DNA from: JAEXNA01 sp041676625
Lineage (GTDB): Bacteria; Vulcanimicrobiota; Xenobia; Xenobiales; JADMJV01
Assembly: GCA_041676625.1 (NCBI GenBank)
Contig: JBAYRN010000044.1
Span: forward strand, 1-40,853
DNA length: 40,853 bases
Direction: 5' to 3'
How positions within the stretch are numbered: the first letter of the stretch is position 1; each line of letters starts with the position of its first letter. The notes beneath the pieces are model-generated. The model did not search any database. It saw only the letters and a program-made list of their open reading frames with translations, and was not told the origin of the DNA. Of the stretch, positions 30,203 to 38,917 are shown piece after piece. The position numbers and the translations under genes are program-made.

Positions 30203-30778
30203 GTGGAGACCTACTCGCTTAGCTTTTTACCGGTGGCCGCCACCCCCGAGGCGGCCACCGAACTTTCAGCCATGGCCCGGCGAACTTTCGCCGAGACCTT
30301 CCGTCACTACGCAGCAGACGATCTGGAGAGCTATCTGGGTGAGCGGCTCAGCCCGGCCGCCCTGGCCACCGAGCTTCAAGCTAGCGAAAACTACTTCTAC
30401 TTCATCCTCTGCAACGAAGTCCGAGTAGGCTATCTCAAATGGATCTATCCCTCCACCAAGTACCTGGATGTACTACCGGGCAACTGGCAAAACCCATTTC
30501 TCCTGGAACGGCTCTACTTCTTGCCCGAGCATCTGGGCCGGGGGCTGGGCTCGGTAGCCCTGGCCTTTATAGAATCCTGGGCCAAACACCAGGCCGGAGC
30601 CGACATCCTTTACTTGAGCGTGTGGGATCGCAACTATCGGGCCCAGGCTTTTTATCAAAAGCACGGCTTTCAGACCATGGCCTCCTTCGAGTATCCGGTG
30701 GGAGAAGAGATCGACCACGAACTTCTCTACGCCAAGCGTTTGAATTCGAGAGCCACTGTCAAAACAGCATCTCCATAA
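30203..30778 (+). CDS. GNAT-family N-acetyltransferase
   Basis: 191 residues from GTG 30203, the only usual start codon in frame; no convincing ribosome-binding site. The GNAT core is clear: FYFILCNEVRVGYLKW, then LERLYFLPEHLGRGLGSVAL (acetyl-CoA pyrophosphate loop near 110-117), DILYLSVWDRNYRAQAFYQKHGF at the C-terminal motif B. It should transfer acetyl from acetyl-CoA to an amine; substrate unknown. A separate ATG at 30178 opens a 14-codon frame that stops early. The end overlaps the minus-strand YdjM-like gene by 20 bp. Confidence 0.86.
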   Translation: METYSLSFLPVAATPEAATELSAMARRTFAETFRHYAADDLESYLGERLSPAALATELQASENYFYFILCNEVRVGYLKWIYPSTKYLDVLPGNWQNPFLLERLYFLPEHLGRGLGSVALAFIESWAKHQAGADILYLSVWDRNYRAQAFYQKHGFQTMASFEYPVGEEIDHELLYAKRLNSRATVKTASP

Positions 30779-31739
30779 ACTTCCGACGCACCTCGGGGCC
30801 AGTCTCTCGAAAGGTCTCAAAACGAACCGTCTGGTCCGGATGGTCCGGGTCAAACTCGATCCCCCAGAGCGGCTTCAAGGAGGTGGGCAGCATAGCGTAT
30901 CGCCCATCACCGATCAGGTTGGAGCGCTCCGGTCCCCGAATGATGAACCCTTCGGAGAGGTGTGCGAAACGATGGAGCGAGCTGTACAACGGGGTACCCT
31001 GCAGAGCGGCAAAGTCTCGTTCCAGCACCACCAGTTCCGCTGCGTTCCCCTCAAACACTTCGGCCGGACCCAGCAACCTGGTCCTCACCCCGTCGGTATA
31101 GACCTCCTCGCCGTGGATGTAGGTGACTCTCCATAAAAGCTGATTTCCCAGCGTCGGCTTGACCACGTAGCGCTCCACCGAGTGGCCCCGCGAATCCCAG
31201 AGCCCCCGGGCCGTATCCAGAGCCTGGAACTGGCGGTAGCCTCCGTGGGTCAAGAGCAAAAAGAGCCAGCCTAGGGCCAGCGCAGCCCAGCGGCGCTGCT
31301 GACGGACCAGAAAAGCCACCAGAAACGCTGTCATACCCAGGGTGGTGAGCGGCTCCACCACCGGGGTGAGATTCCAGGCCAGACGAGCCTCAGAAAACGG
31401 CCAGAGCAATTGCGTCCCGTAGCTGGTGCAGGCGTCGAGCAGACCTGCCCCGGCAAACCCGCACAAACAGGCCAGATAAAGCTGCAGCCGAGAAAGCCTT
31501 CCCCGCATCGGCAAATACAAAATCAGTGTAGCCAGCAGCGCCCCCACCGGAATAAAGAGAAACGAGTGGCTAAACTGGCGGTGGAACTCCAGTTGAAAAA
31601 GCGGATCGTCCGCACGACTCAACAACACATCGAGATCCGGCAACAACGCTGCCACGAAACCCGCACAAGCAGCCGGCCTTGAAGAGAAAAGCGTGCCCGC
31701 GGTGGCGGCACCCACCAGACCGTGAGTCAAAGGATCCAC
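30759..31739 (-). CDS. YdjM-like membrane-bound metal-dependent hydrolase (DUF457 type)
   Basis: 326 residues from GTG 31739, with GGAAGG about 8 nt upstream; this start yields the canonical N-terminus MDPLTHGLVGAATAG. Conserved features are H6, PDLD (34-37), EFHRQFSHSF (H53, H57) and DACTSYGTQLLWPF, which together form the metal site at the membrane face. About five membrane segments fill residues 10-190, and a soluble C-terminal domain of some 130 residues follows. In E. coli YdjM is SOS-linked; the reaction is unknown. The longer in-frame extension to 31844 has no support. Confidence 0.88.
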   Translation of the reverse strand: MDPLTHGLVGAATAGTLFSSRPAACAGFVAALLPDLDVLLSRADDPLFQLEFHRQFSHSFLFIPVGALLATLILYLPMRGRLSRLQLYLACLCGFAGAGLLDACTSYGTQLLWPFSEARLAWNLTPVVEPLTTLGMTAFLVAFLVRQQRRWAALALGWLFLLLTHGGYRQFQALDTARGLWDSRGHSVERYVVKPTLGNQLLWRVTYIHGEEVYTDGVRTRLLGPAEVFEGNAAELVVLERDFAALQGTPLYSSLHRFAHLSEGFIIRGPERSNLIGDGRYAMLPTSLKPLWGIEFDPDHPDQTVRFETFRETGPEVRRKFMEMLF

Positions 31740-31906
31740 GAAACAGCCTTCCGCCGGTCGTTTTACTCCCCCTTTTTTTGAGAAACCCTCGGTGGTCACC
31801 GCTTCGCCCTGCTCTACGGAGTGGAGCCGACGGGCGCGGTCCAATCTGATGCGCCTCAGAATAAATTTCCTCAGGACCGGGTAGAACGGAATCCTAAACT
31901 ATAGAA

Positions 31907-32638
31907 ATGAAAGTGACCAGAATGTTGAGAAGAGCCGCATGCATAGCTATGTTGGCGCTGGCCGCCACGCTCTCGGCGGGGGCCGACGACCTTAGAAACC
32001 TGATTGAGAAGCGGGAAGATTTTCTTTCCCAGCAACAGCTTCAGACGGTGGTGGAATATCTAAAGCAACACCCAGCGGCCGCCAACGCCGAAATCACTCG
32101 TCTGTACGGCACCGGTACCAATACTCCACTAAACGAAGCGCTATCCCTGGGTGACGTGGGGCTGGTTTCGGTGCTGCTGGAACACGGAGCCGACCCCAAC
32201 AAAGCCAGTGGACAGATCCAGGCCAGCCCTCTTCAGTGGGCGCTGAACGACACCATCGACCCGGCCAAGATCGCCGAATCGGTCGCCCTCCTGATCGCCA
32301 AAGGGGCGGACCCGAACCTCAGCGATCAGCGAGACAGCACCTCGCTCGATACCTGGGCGGCCCGTCGCTCCTGGTGCCAGGATCCATCCTACGTCCGGAT
32401 TGGAGTGATGCTGCTGGAGGCCGGGGCCCTGATTGAAGGAGACCCAAACGCCCCTGGCACCCCACTCATGGTAGCGACCATCAATAGCAACCCCGTGGCG
32501 GTTAAAATGCTACTGGACCAGGGTGCCGATCCGGACCGCGAAGCTCTCCTCGGCACGGCTCGATCATTAGCGGAGAATGAAGCTCAAAACGGTACACCCG
32601 AAGCGAGCCAGGTTCTAGCGCTCATCAAAAAGCACTGA
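31907..32638 (+). CDS. exported ankyrin-repeat protein
   Basis: 243 residues with a signal peptide (hydrophobic AACIAMLALAATLSAGA, cleavage about residue 26). The body has ankyrin-type helix pairs, for example NTPLNEALSLGDVGLVSVLL then EHGADPNK, LLIAKGADPNL and GTPLMVATINSNPVAVKML then DQGADPD, about four to five repeats. It is a probable periplasmic protein-binding scaffold. ATG 31907 has TATAGA directly in front and no clear ribosome-binding site; ATG 31922 is an alternative. It converges on and overlaps the TerB-like gene by 14 bp. Confidence 0.83.
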   Translation: MKVTRMLRRAACIAMLALAATLSAGADDLRNLIEKREDFLSQQQLQTVVEYLKQHPAAANAEITRLYGTGTNTPLNEALSLGDVGLVSVLLEHGADPNKASGQIQASPLQWALNDTIDPAKIAESVALLIAKGADPNLSDQRDSTSLDTWAARRSWCQDPSYVRIGVMLLEAGALIEGDPNAPGTPLMVATINSNPVAVKMLLDQGADPDREALLGTARSLAENEAQNGTPEASQVLALIKKH

Positions 32639-34430
32639 CCCACTTCTTGCCGTCCCTGTCCACCACCCGGCAAACTTCAGAGCGCTCAGCATAACTCTGC
32701 AACTCCGGTATCTGCAGTCCGGTCTCTGCCTGCAAGTCCGGCAGGATGGCCTGCAGCGCCACCTCGTCCTCTCCCTGAAGCCTCTCCCGGAGACTCTCGT
32801 CCACGATCTCCTGGGTGGTAGGTTCGGAACGAAATTTCGGACTCGAGGCTTCCCGCCAATCTCGCCGCAGGCCGGCATAGAGCCTGCCTCCTACCCGCTC
32901 CCGCACGACAGCAGGATGGTAACGCAGTATAGAGGTAGCCACCCGATACGGCACCCGGGCGACCTCCTGGATGTGGAGCCCCAGCACGCGGAACGGTACT
33001 GAGTTATGAAAGCTCTGAGAGAAGTACTGTTCGATGAACTTACCGAGCTTGATCTGTTCGGGAGTCAAGGACTCACAACGGGGAACCGTTTCATCTCCCG
33101 CTGCGAGAACCATTTCCCTATCGGAGTGAGCGGTACCCGGCATAAGATCTAGAAACAACTCGGCTGAACACCGAAGCTTGATGAATCGTCGATAGAATGT
33201 CTCCCGGATCAACTCCACCCGGGCCGAGCCTCCCTGGGTACTGAGAAACTTCTGTAGTTGTTCGCAGGCAGACTTGAAAGCTTCCACCTCCTCTGGACTG
33301 TGGGAGTGAAAGACAAAATCTTCCCCCAGGATGGTCGCCCTGGAAAGCTCCAGCCACTCCTCGAAGAGCCGGAAGAGGCCATCCGGTGAGAAGGCTTCCC
33401 ACCCCAGCTCGGCGTGAAGCTTAGCGACATAGTCCGCAAGCTTCATGACCGGGTCCCTTCGAGCTGTCTGGATCGCTTCAAAGACGGTCTGGCAAAGCTC
33501 CAAAAGAAGTGGATGGAGGTGCTGTTGGTGAAATCGACCGGACAGCAGGAGCGCTCTCAAGACTCGTTTCCCTTGAATCTCGATCTGCCGCACCGCCTGC
33601 CTGGTCAACTGATAATCTTCGGTGATTTCGTCTCGGCTTTGACAGGGGGTCTGGATCAACCCCAAACGGCGTTGGACGATATCCCAATCCCGCTCGGAGC
33701 CTCGCCAAATTTCACTCAGGATTCGTGGAAGCTGCTTCCAGAGTTTCGGCGAAGAGTCACTATCCAGCGTTTTGGGTTCAAAGGCTGCGGTCCGATTGGA
33801 TCGCCCCCACTCCCGAGGTTCGGAGCGTCGCTCGACCGAATCCCCGTGAAAATTCTCGCTCAAAGTGCGATACGCCCATTCGATCCGCTCCAACCGATCC
33901 AGGGCCAGGCTCTGAAATGCTACCCCGAGCCGGGCCAGGCCGGCCGGTGAATACTTCTCTTTCGCGGATTGATAGGCTCTCTGAATCTGGGTCTGGTCGG
34001 CATCTGGCGGCACCCCGAGCAAAAAGAAGGCATCCTCTCGCTGCCCGGCGGCCTCCAACAGGCGAGCCTGGACCTCCCTCTCGGAAAGCCCCATCGTGCG
34101 TCCGATCCGGACCAACTCGCGCCTTTCCGATTCCACCAACTCATCGTCTGCCATGGCGATCCGCAGAGCCGCCGAAAAGAGCAGGTCCCGGGCCGACTCC
34201 GGGAGTCTCTCGAGGGTGTCCCGGAGGTGAGCCTCGGGTAGTTCTTCGACCGTGAAGCGGACCATGGCTTTCTGGATTCCAGCCAATCGCTCCGCAGAGA
34301 GAGACAACTGGTCGGCAAAAAACGACAGAACCAATTCCATCTCTTGCTCCAGGATCTTGTGGTCGGCTCGAACCACCGACATCAGGATGATCAGGGCGGC
34401 TTCATCCGCCTCGGCGGGAAAGGCTTTCAT
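32625..34430 (-). CDS. TerB-like/J-like domain protein
   Basis: 601 residues. Residues 1-125 are an all-helical TerB-like domain with acidic patches (VRADHKILEQEMELV and IAMADDELVESERRELVRIG, the D-x-E repeats of tellurite-resistance TerB). Residues 133-195 read as a J-domain (AFFLLGVPPDADQTQIQRAY, AYRTLSEN), but the essential HPD is replaced by YSPA (KYSPA at 159-163), so it cannot stimulate DnaK in the usual way. The remaining 400 residues are helical and unassigned. DjlA-type proteins also join TerB and J, but in them the J-domain is C-terminal and active. A small gene ends 5 bp upstream in the same direction. Confidence 0.8.
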   Translation of the reverse strand: MKAFPAEADEAALIILMSVVRADHKILEQEMELVLSFFADQLSLSAERLAGIQKAMVRFTVEELPEAHLRDTLERLPESARDLLFSAALRIAMADDELVESERRELVRIGRTMGLSEREVQARLLEAAGQREDAFFLLGVPPDADQTQIQRAYQSAKEKYSPAGLARLGVAFQSLALDRLERIEWAYRTLSENFHGDSVERRSEPREWGRSNRTAAFEPKTLDSDSSPKLWKQLPRILSEIWRGSERDWDIVQRRLGLIQTPCQSRDEITEDYQLTRQAVRQIEIQGKRVLRALLLSGRFHQQHLHPLLLELCQTVFEAIQTARRDPVMKLADYVAKLHAELGWEAFSPDGLFRLFEEWLELSRATILGEDFVFHSHSPEEVEAFKSACEQLQKFLSTQGGSARVELIRETFYRRFIKLRCSAELFLDLMPGTAHSDREMVLAAGDETVPRCESLTPEQIKLGKFIEQYFSQSFHNSVPFRVLGLHIQEVARVPYRVATSILRYHPAVVRERVGGRLYAGLRRDWREASSPKFRSEPTTQEIVDESLRERLQGEDEVALQAILPDLQAETGLQIPELQSYAERSEVCRVVDRDGKKWVSAF

Positions 34431-34435
34431 CGAGC

Positions 34436-34717
34436 TCAGCGCTCCTTATAAAGCTTGGCCAGATCGTTTCGAAGGTCTTGGATCTCAAGCAAGATCGACT
34501 GGTTGCTCATCTGGACCTGGGCCAGCAGCGCGTAATACATGGTAGCCAGAAATCGTACATCCACCGGGACCAGTTGATCGCCTGCCTCCCGAGCCTCGGT
34601 CAGCATCCGGCCCAACTCCTCGTGAAGCTCCACAAAGCCGTCTCGCAGCGCCGGGTCGGCTCGGAACCCCTCTATCCTCCAACCCACGTCGGGCCACCAC
34701 TGCTCGTCGCTGTTCAT
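34436..34717 (-). CDS. small helical protein coupled to the TerB/J-like gene
   Basis: 93 residues from ATG 34717. Charged amphipathic helices (FVELHEELGRMLTEAREAG and FLATMYYALLAQVQMSNQSI) end in a Lys-rich helix (LRNDLAKLYKER). No family recognised. A GTG start at 34822 would add 35 residues (including LECKLLDPECGQGP); neither start has a strong ribosome-binding site, and I prefer the ATG. It lies 5 bp before the TerB/J-like gene, so the two probably work together. Confidence 0.65.
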   Translation of the reverse strand: MNSDEQWWPDVGWRIEGFRADPALRDGFVELHEELGRMLTEAREAGDQLVPVDVRFLATMYYALLAQVQMSNQSILLEIQDLRNDLAKLYKER

Positions 34718-34845
34718 CTTTGTAGAGTTAATCAGGTAAAGCGCGGGGCCCTGCCCACATTCAGGATCCAAAAGTTTACATTCTAGAAACGAATCCTTCA
34801 GGTAATCTTCGTGGCATTCCACTCCGGGCTGGCATAATCCTAACT

Positions 34846-34935
34846 ATGAACCACCTAGTCCTTAATGAAATTGAAATCAGAATTGTCCACAACCGCCGTC
34901 GTCGCCGTCGCATCCTCTCGAAACGCCGGGGCTAA
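34846..34935 (+). CDS. possible 29-residue Arg-rich peptide
   Basis: ATG 34846 opens 29 codons ending TAA 34933-34935. The N-terminal half is hydrophobic (LVLNEIEIRIV) and the C-terminal half has six consecutive Arg (from residue 17) then ILSKRRG. There is no ribosome-binding site. The Arg run comes from a CCGCCGTCGTCGCCGTCGC stretch. It may be chance or a small cationic peptide; it lies upstream of the lipase-like gene. Confidence 0.2.
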   Translation: MNHLVLNEIEIRIVHNRRRRRRILSKRRG

Positions 34936-34995
34936 TATCTCGCAATTTAACATAACTGTAACGGTCACAGCCTACTAAAGAGGTAGACTAACGTT

Positions 34996-36357
34996 ATGCT
35001 AATCCGTGGGAAAACTCTGGCCGTAAACAACACGCCGGGTTCGGGCGCCAGGCCCGGACCCGTTTCTCAGCCCGTGTATGAGATCGCCCGGACCTTGCCC
35101 TCGGACACCTGGGAGCAGACGGAAGTCATCCGGGACCGCGACCCCCTCTTCGTCCAACGCGATTTCCACCCCCGCAGCAAGCACCGCGATCCAAGAGTCA
35201 TCGAAGCCTTCGGAACCGACACTCCCCATTCCGGGGATGCGCTGCTCCACTACGCGGGATCGCCCCGGGGAGAAGGGGGAAAGACTCCCGTCTTGCTGGT
35301 CCACGGAGCCAACAAGAACGGTCACTTCTTCTGGGATCCCAAAGAAGACGGTTCGGACAAAGGGCTGGCCCAGCGCCTGCGAGACGAAGGCCACGATGTC
35401 TACGCCCTGACCTTCGCCCACAATCAAGACGACAACTTCGTGTGGGCCGAGCAGATCGCCAACGCGCTGGCCGAAATCAAAAAAGATACCGGGGCCGATA
35501 AGGTGGACCTGGTGGCTCACTCCAAAGGCGGAGTGGCCGCCCGCATCTACACCTCCGAGGTTCGCAAGGAGGGTGTCGAATCCACCCCTTATCAAGACGA
35601 TGTGCGCCGGATGGTCCTGGTGGGAGCACCCAACAAAGGGGTCGACTATACCTTCCGCCATCCCTCGGCCAACTACGCCCTGCTCAATAAGTCGGATGAG
35701 CCGTTTCTGAACGCTCCAGTTTCCTGGGAAAAGATGGGAACCTGGCCGTTTTCCAAAGACGTGAGTAAGATGGGGTACAGCGCTGACAGTCCGGACTACT
35801 TTCCCGGCCAGCGTCAGCTTTTGGCGGACCTTTCTAGAGACTACCCGTTGAGCGTGATGGAGCCTGATTGGTACACCACTTATCACGGCGGAACCGGATT
35901 CAACAGCGTATCCAAAGGGATCCGTTTCTACGTGGAGCAGGGCGAAAACGTGATCGCCCGCCTCAATGAGAATCCGCCCGACGCGGAGGTCGAAGTGGCA
36001 GTGCTGGCGGGCAATCGAGCCAACATTCCGGGCATCCTCAACGAATACACCGGCCCGTCCGACGGGCTCGTCTTCGTGGAGTCGGCCCTCAGCATGCCGG
36101 TCGGCACCAACCTGGTAGCCCAGGACGTCCTGCCCCTCCACCACAAAGCCCTGATCTCCGAAGAAGCCGGGCAAGACTGGATCGTAAAAGCGGTCGAAAA
36201 CGATAGACCGAAAGCCGGAGCCGATATCCAGCAGGTCCTCAACGCGGCCACTTCCGACTGGAAATCGGACAAAGTCCAGCAGCAGGCGATCGAACAGATC
36301 GCGAGCCTGGCTCAGAAGTCCGACCAACCGGACCACCCCATCCTGCCGATGGTGTAA
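34996..36357 (+). CDS. lipase-like alpha/beta hydrolase
   Basis: 453 residues. The oxyanion region is PVLLVHGANKNGHFFW (H103) and the nucleophile elbow is VAHSKGG with S176, followed by the ARIY helix. This matches triacylglycerol-lipase-like hydrolases, which use A/G-H-S-x-G-G. Probable acid and His are in the C-terminal part (VLPLHHKAL); I cannot fix them. There is no signal peptide but a disordered N-terminus (VNNTPGSGARPGPVSQP), so export by another route is possible. AAGAGGT lies 11 nt before ATG 34996. The upstream 60 bp is AT-rich and may hold the promoter. Confidence 0.83.
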   Translation: MLIRGKTLAVNNTPGSGARPGPVSQPVYEIARTLPSDTWEQTEVIRDRDPLFVQRDFHPRSKHRDPRVIEAFGTDTPHSGDALLHYAGSPRGEGGKTPVLLVHGANKNGHFFWDPKEDGSDKGLAQRLRDEGHDVYALTFAHNQDDNFVWAEQIANALAEIKKDTGADKVDLVAHSKGGVAARIYTSEVRKEGVESTPYQDDVRRMVLVGAPNKGVDYTFRHPSANYALLNKSDEPFLNAPVSWEKMGTWPFSKDVSKMGYSADSPDYFPGQRQLLADLSRDYPLSVMEPDWYTTYHGGTGFNSVSKGIRFYVEQGENVIARLNENPPDAEVEVAVLAGNRANIPGILNEYTGPSDGLVFVESALSMPVGTNLVAQDVLPLHHKALISEEAGQDWIVKAVENDRPKAGADIQQVLNAATSDWKSDKVQQQAIEQIASLAQKSDQPDHPILPMV

Positions 36358-36475
36358 TCGGCCCCGGCACGCTGATCCACCTCTCCGACGGGCCTCAGTT
36401 GCTTCGCTTGGCTCCTCCCGGGGGGGAATCCCAACCTCAAAGGAGATCGCTATAACGATCAAAAACTACCAGATC

Positions 36476-37792
36476 ATGAGCGATATGCCGATCATGTCTT
36501 CCGGGGAATGCCTAAGTGTCTTGGAAAGATGGAATAGCTGGGGTAGCGCGCACTTTGGGCCCAGCCAGCCGCGGAGGGTCTTGAAGGACATCGAACTGTT
36601 CTTGGAGTCTCCCGAAGTTGTGGCCCTGATCGGGCCACGCCGCGCGGGGAAGACCACCTTATTTCACCAACTGATGAGCAAGCTCGGTGAGCCCGCCGAA
36701 GCCTGCTTGCACGTTAACTTTGAAGAGCCTGGGCTTGCGCCCTATATCCGCGTCGGCTTGCTGGATCGGCTCTACGAAGTTTATCGAGAAAGGGTCTATC
36801 CTGTAGGTCGCGCTTTCCTGTTTCTCGACGAGATCCAGGTGATCCCTGAGTGGGAGCGGTGGGTGAGAGCCCGCAATGAGCGAAATGATGTTAAGATCTT
36901 CGTCACTGGATCTTCCTCGGCCCTGATGTCTCGAGAACTGGGGACGCTGCTCACCGGCCGCCACGTCACTTTTAAAGTCATGCCGCTTGACTTTGCGGAG
37001 TTTCTTCGTTTTCGCAATATCGAACTTCCCGCCAGACCAGAGCTGGTTTCTTCGGTACCCCAGATAGCTCACGCTCTGGAAAACTATCTCAAGTGGGGAG
37101 GCTTCCCTGAAGTCGTCTTAGCTGAACACGACCGGCGACGCCAACTTCTTCTCGAACAGTATTTCTCCGATATCCTATTCAAGGACGTGGCCCTACGATA
37201 TCAGGTGAGAGATCTTCAACAGCTAAGGTTGCTAGCCGTCCACTTGATGACGCAGACGGCCACTCTAGTGTCCCTTAGGCGGCTCAGCCAGATGCTGGAG
37301 GCGTCGCTCGATTTGGTTCGCTCTTATTGCGGCTATCTCCAGGAAGCTTTTCTGGTGGACTTTTTGCCCTACTATAGTTTAAAGATGGGAGAGCGAATCC
37401 GGCGACCTCAGAAAGTGTATTCTATAGACACTGGCCTGCGCAACGCGGTTTGCCTAAGCGGTTCTCCCGATCGCGGTAGGTTGGCCGAAACGGTTGCCTA
37501 CGGGGCTTTGAGCCAAGAAGAGGGTGATCTCTTCTACTGGAAAGGTGTCACGGAAGTTGATTTCTTGGTAAGAAAGGGACACCGCGTGGATCGATTAGTC
37601 CAAGTCGCTTATCAAGGCTTAGACGACCCGAAGGTCCTGCAGCGAGAGGTACGAGCTCTGACCGAAGCCGGCGAGGCATTCCCTGAAGCGACTCGCCAAC
37701 TCGTGGTGGATACTCGCGGTCTTTCCAACACGGTTCCCGAGGGCTACCAGGTGGTCCCGCTCTGGCGCTGGAGTTCCCAAGCTCCACTATGA
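36476..37792 (+). CDS. AAA-type ATPase with DUF4143 (ATP-binding, nuclease-like C-terminus)
   Basis: 438 residues. Walker A GPRRAGKT (53-60), Walker B FLFLDEI (D118, E119), sensor KIFVTGSSSALMSREL, then LKWGGFPEVVL and a C-terminal domain with a PD-(D/E)xK-like TEVDFLV strand (about residue 360). This is the AAA_14/DUF4143 family, widespread, often horizontally moved, function unsettled (defence or archaeal-type ATPase roles proposed). Start codon is unclear. ATG 36476 has no ribosome-binding site, while AAGGAG (36440-36445) stands 6 nt before an in-frame ATA at 36452. Its base use looks slightly less GC-rich than its neighbours, in line with transfer. Confidence 0.9.
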   Translation: MSDMPIMSSGECLSVLERWNSWGSAHFGPSQPRRVLKDIELFLESPEVVALIGPRRAGKTTLFHQLMSKLGEPAEACLHVNFEEPGLAPYIRVGLLDRLYEVYRERVYPVGRAFLFLDEIQVIPEWERWVRARNERNDVKIFVTGSSSALMSRELGTLLTGRHVTFKVMPLDFAEFLRFRNIELPARPELVSSVPQIAHALENYLKWGGFPEVVLAEHDRRRQLLLEQYFSDILFKDVALRYQVRDLQQLRLLAVHLMTQTATLVSLRRLSQMLEASLDLVRSYCGYLQEAFLVDFLPYYSLKMGERIRRPQKVYSIDTGLRNAVCLSGSPDRGRLAETVAYGALSQEEGDLFYWKGVTEVDFLVRKGHRVDRLVQVAYQGLDDPKVLQREVRALTEAGEAFPEATRQLVVDTRGLSNTVPEGYQVVPLWRWSSQAPL

Positions 37793-37815
37793 TGGCAGTA
37801 AACGCTGAGCCCTGT

Positions 37816-38202
37816 CTACATCATTTCGTCGGGAAGCAACCCGGGCTCTCGTACGGTGGGGACCTGACTGATCAGCGCCTGTCGCTCAGCTTCGCTCTGA
37901 CCCAGTAGCTCTACTCCGGTCACGTAACGAGAGCAAAACTCAAAGTCCCAGGTCTCTTGCCAGACCGATTTGGCCTTTCCCTCAAATAAGATCTTACCAT
38001 CCCGAGTGAGTTTGATGCTCAACTCACCGTGATCCGGTAGTTCCTTGTTGGTGATGATCCTCATACCCCGGCCCTCGGCACCGAGCCCCACGATGTGCAC
38101 GACGCCGACTCCCTCGATGCCACATTCCAACCCTTCGTCGGCGGCTACCCGCAGATACCGGCGACGATCCCGATCAACACTCTGTTCACTCATGAAAGGC
38201 AA
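37816..38202 (-). CDS. single PilZ-domain protein
   Basis: 128 residues. DRDRRRYLRVAADEG near the N-terminus gives the RxxxR arginines. The second element, HIVGLGAEGRGMRI, departs from the D/NxSxxG consensus (GLGAEG), so c-di-GMP binding may be weak or lost. Later strands (ELSIKLTRDGKILFEGKAKSVWQ) and the GVELLG strand fit PilZ. TTG 38202 is preferred because AGGA lies 8 nt upstream; ATG 38193 is the alternative. It is divergent from the next gene. Confidence 0.78.
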   Translation of the reverse strand: MPFMSEQSVDRDRRRYLRVAADEGLECGIEGVGVVHIVGLGAEGRGMRIITNKELPDHGELSIKLTRDGKILFEGKAKSVWQETWDFEFCSRYVTGVELLGQSEAERQALISQVPTVREPGLLPDEMM

Positions 38203-38288
38203 TTTCTGGATCCTGGTTCTCCTTCCTCCGCTTCCAAGAAGGCTTCAGCCTCACCGACCTATAAATTATGATATTCGGGGGTTTTTGC

Positions 38289-38915
38289 ATGCCGGAGTAT
38301 CGGTTCATCGTTCAAAGTGCCCAGGGCCGCGTGAGAAAGGGTCGTATCCATCACGATTCCAAGCAGGCCGCCCGGGAGCAGTTGGAGTCTGCGGGGTTCG
38401 CGGTGGTGGAACTTGTGGAGTCCACCAGCCCGCCGAGTGGAAATTCTGAAAATGTGCCTTCGGGACGGATCGACATGGACGGACTGTTCGACAGGGTCCC
38501 GGTCAAGGTCCGCAACGGTGTGCTCTTGAGCGTGATTCTGTTGGGTGTGGTGGTGGCTTTCGTATCTCGCCCGGCCGCCTCCAGTCGCACCCCCTCTCCG
38601 TCTTCTTCCGGACAGCAGACACCCCAGCCGGTCAGTCTCAACTTCTCCGCATCGGTCGACAACCAGAGTGCCGATCCCATTCAGGTGATCCTGCACCTGC
38701 CGCAGGTACCCTACTCTTTCTCCCCCACCGAGGTCGATCCCGTAGACGGTGGCACTTTTTCCGTCGAAAAGAAGCTCCAACTCGATACCGCTCCCTCGGA
38801 ATCGATCTGTGAAGTCTGGAGCGTTCAGAACGGGAAAACACGAAAGCAGTTGGCCGCCAAGAAAGCCATCGTCACCGGTCAAACCTTCGACTTCGGTACG
38901 ATCGTGGTCAAGTAG
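38289..38915 (+). CDS. single-pass membrane protein with GspF-N-like N-terminus
   Basis: 208 residues from ATG 38289, with GGGGG 7 nt upstream; a TATAAA at 38260-38265 may be its -10. The first 42 residues (MPEYRFIVQSAQGRVRKG, QAAREQLESAGFAVVELVE) follow the pattern of the N-terminal segment of GspF/PilC, the secretion and pilus inner-membrane platform: aromatic, G, G, A-x-x-L, G-x-x-V. One membrane helix is at 75-93, then a Ser/Pro linker and a beta-rich domain outside. The rest of GspF is absent. Role unknown; signal transfer across the membrane is conceivable. Confidence 0.72.
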   Translation: MPEYRFIVQSAQGRVRKGRIHHDSKQAAREQLESAGFAVVELVESTSPPSGNSENVPSGRIDMDGLFDRVPVKVRNGVLLSVILLGVVVAFVSRPAASSRTPSPSSSGQQTPQPVSLNFSASVDNQSADPIQVILHLPQVPYSFSPTEVDPVDGGTFSVEKKLQLDTAPSESICEVWSVQNGKTRKQLAAKKAIVTGQTFDFGTIVVK

Positions 38916-38917
38916 AT

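Noticed and set aside
34999..36462. Long minus-strand frame opposite the lipase-like gene
   Set aside because: It mirrors the codons of a hydrolase with intact HG and GxSxG-like motifs; no motif of its own.
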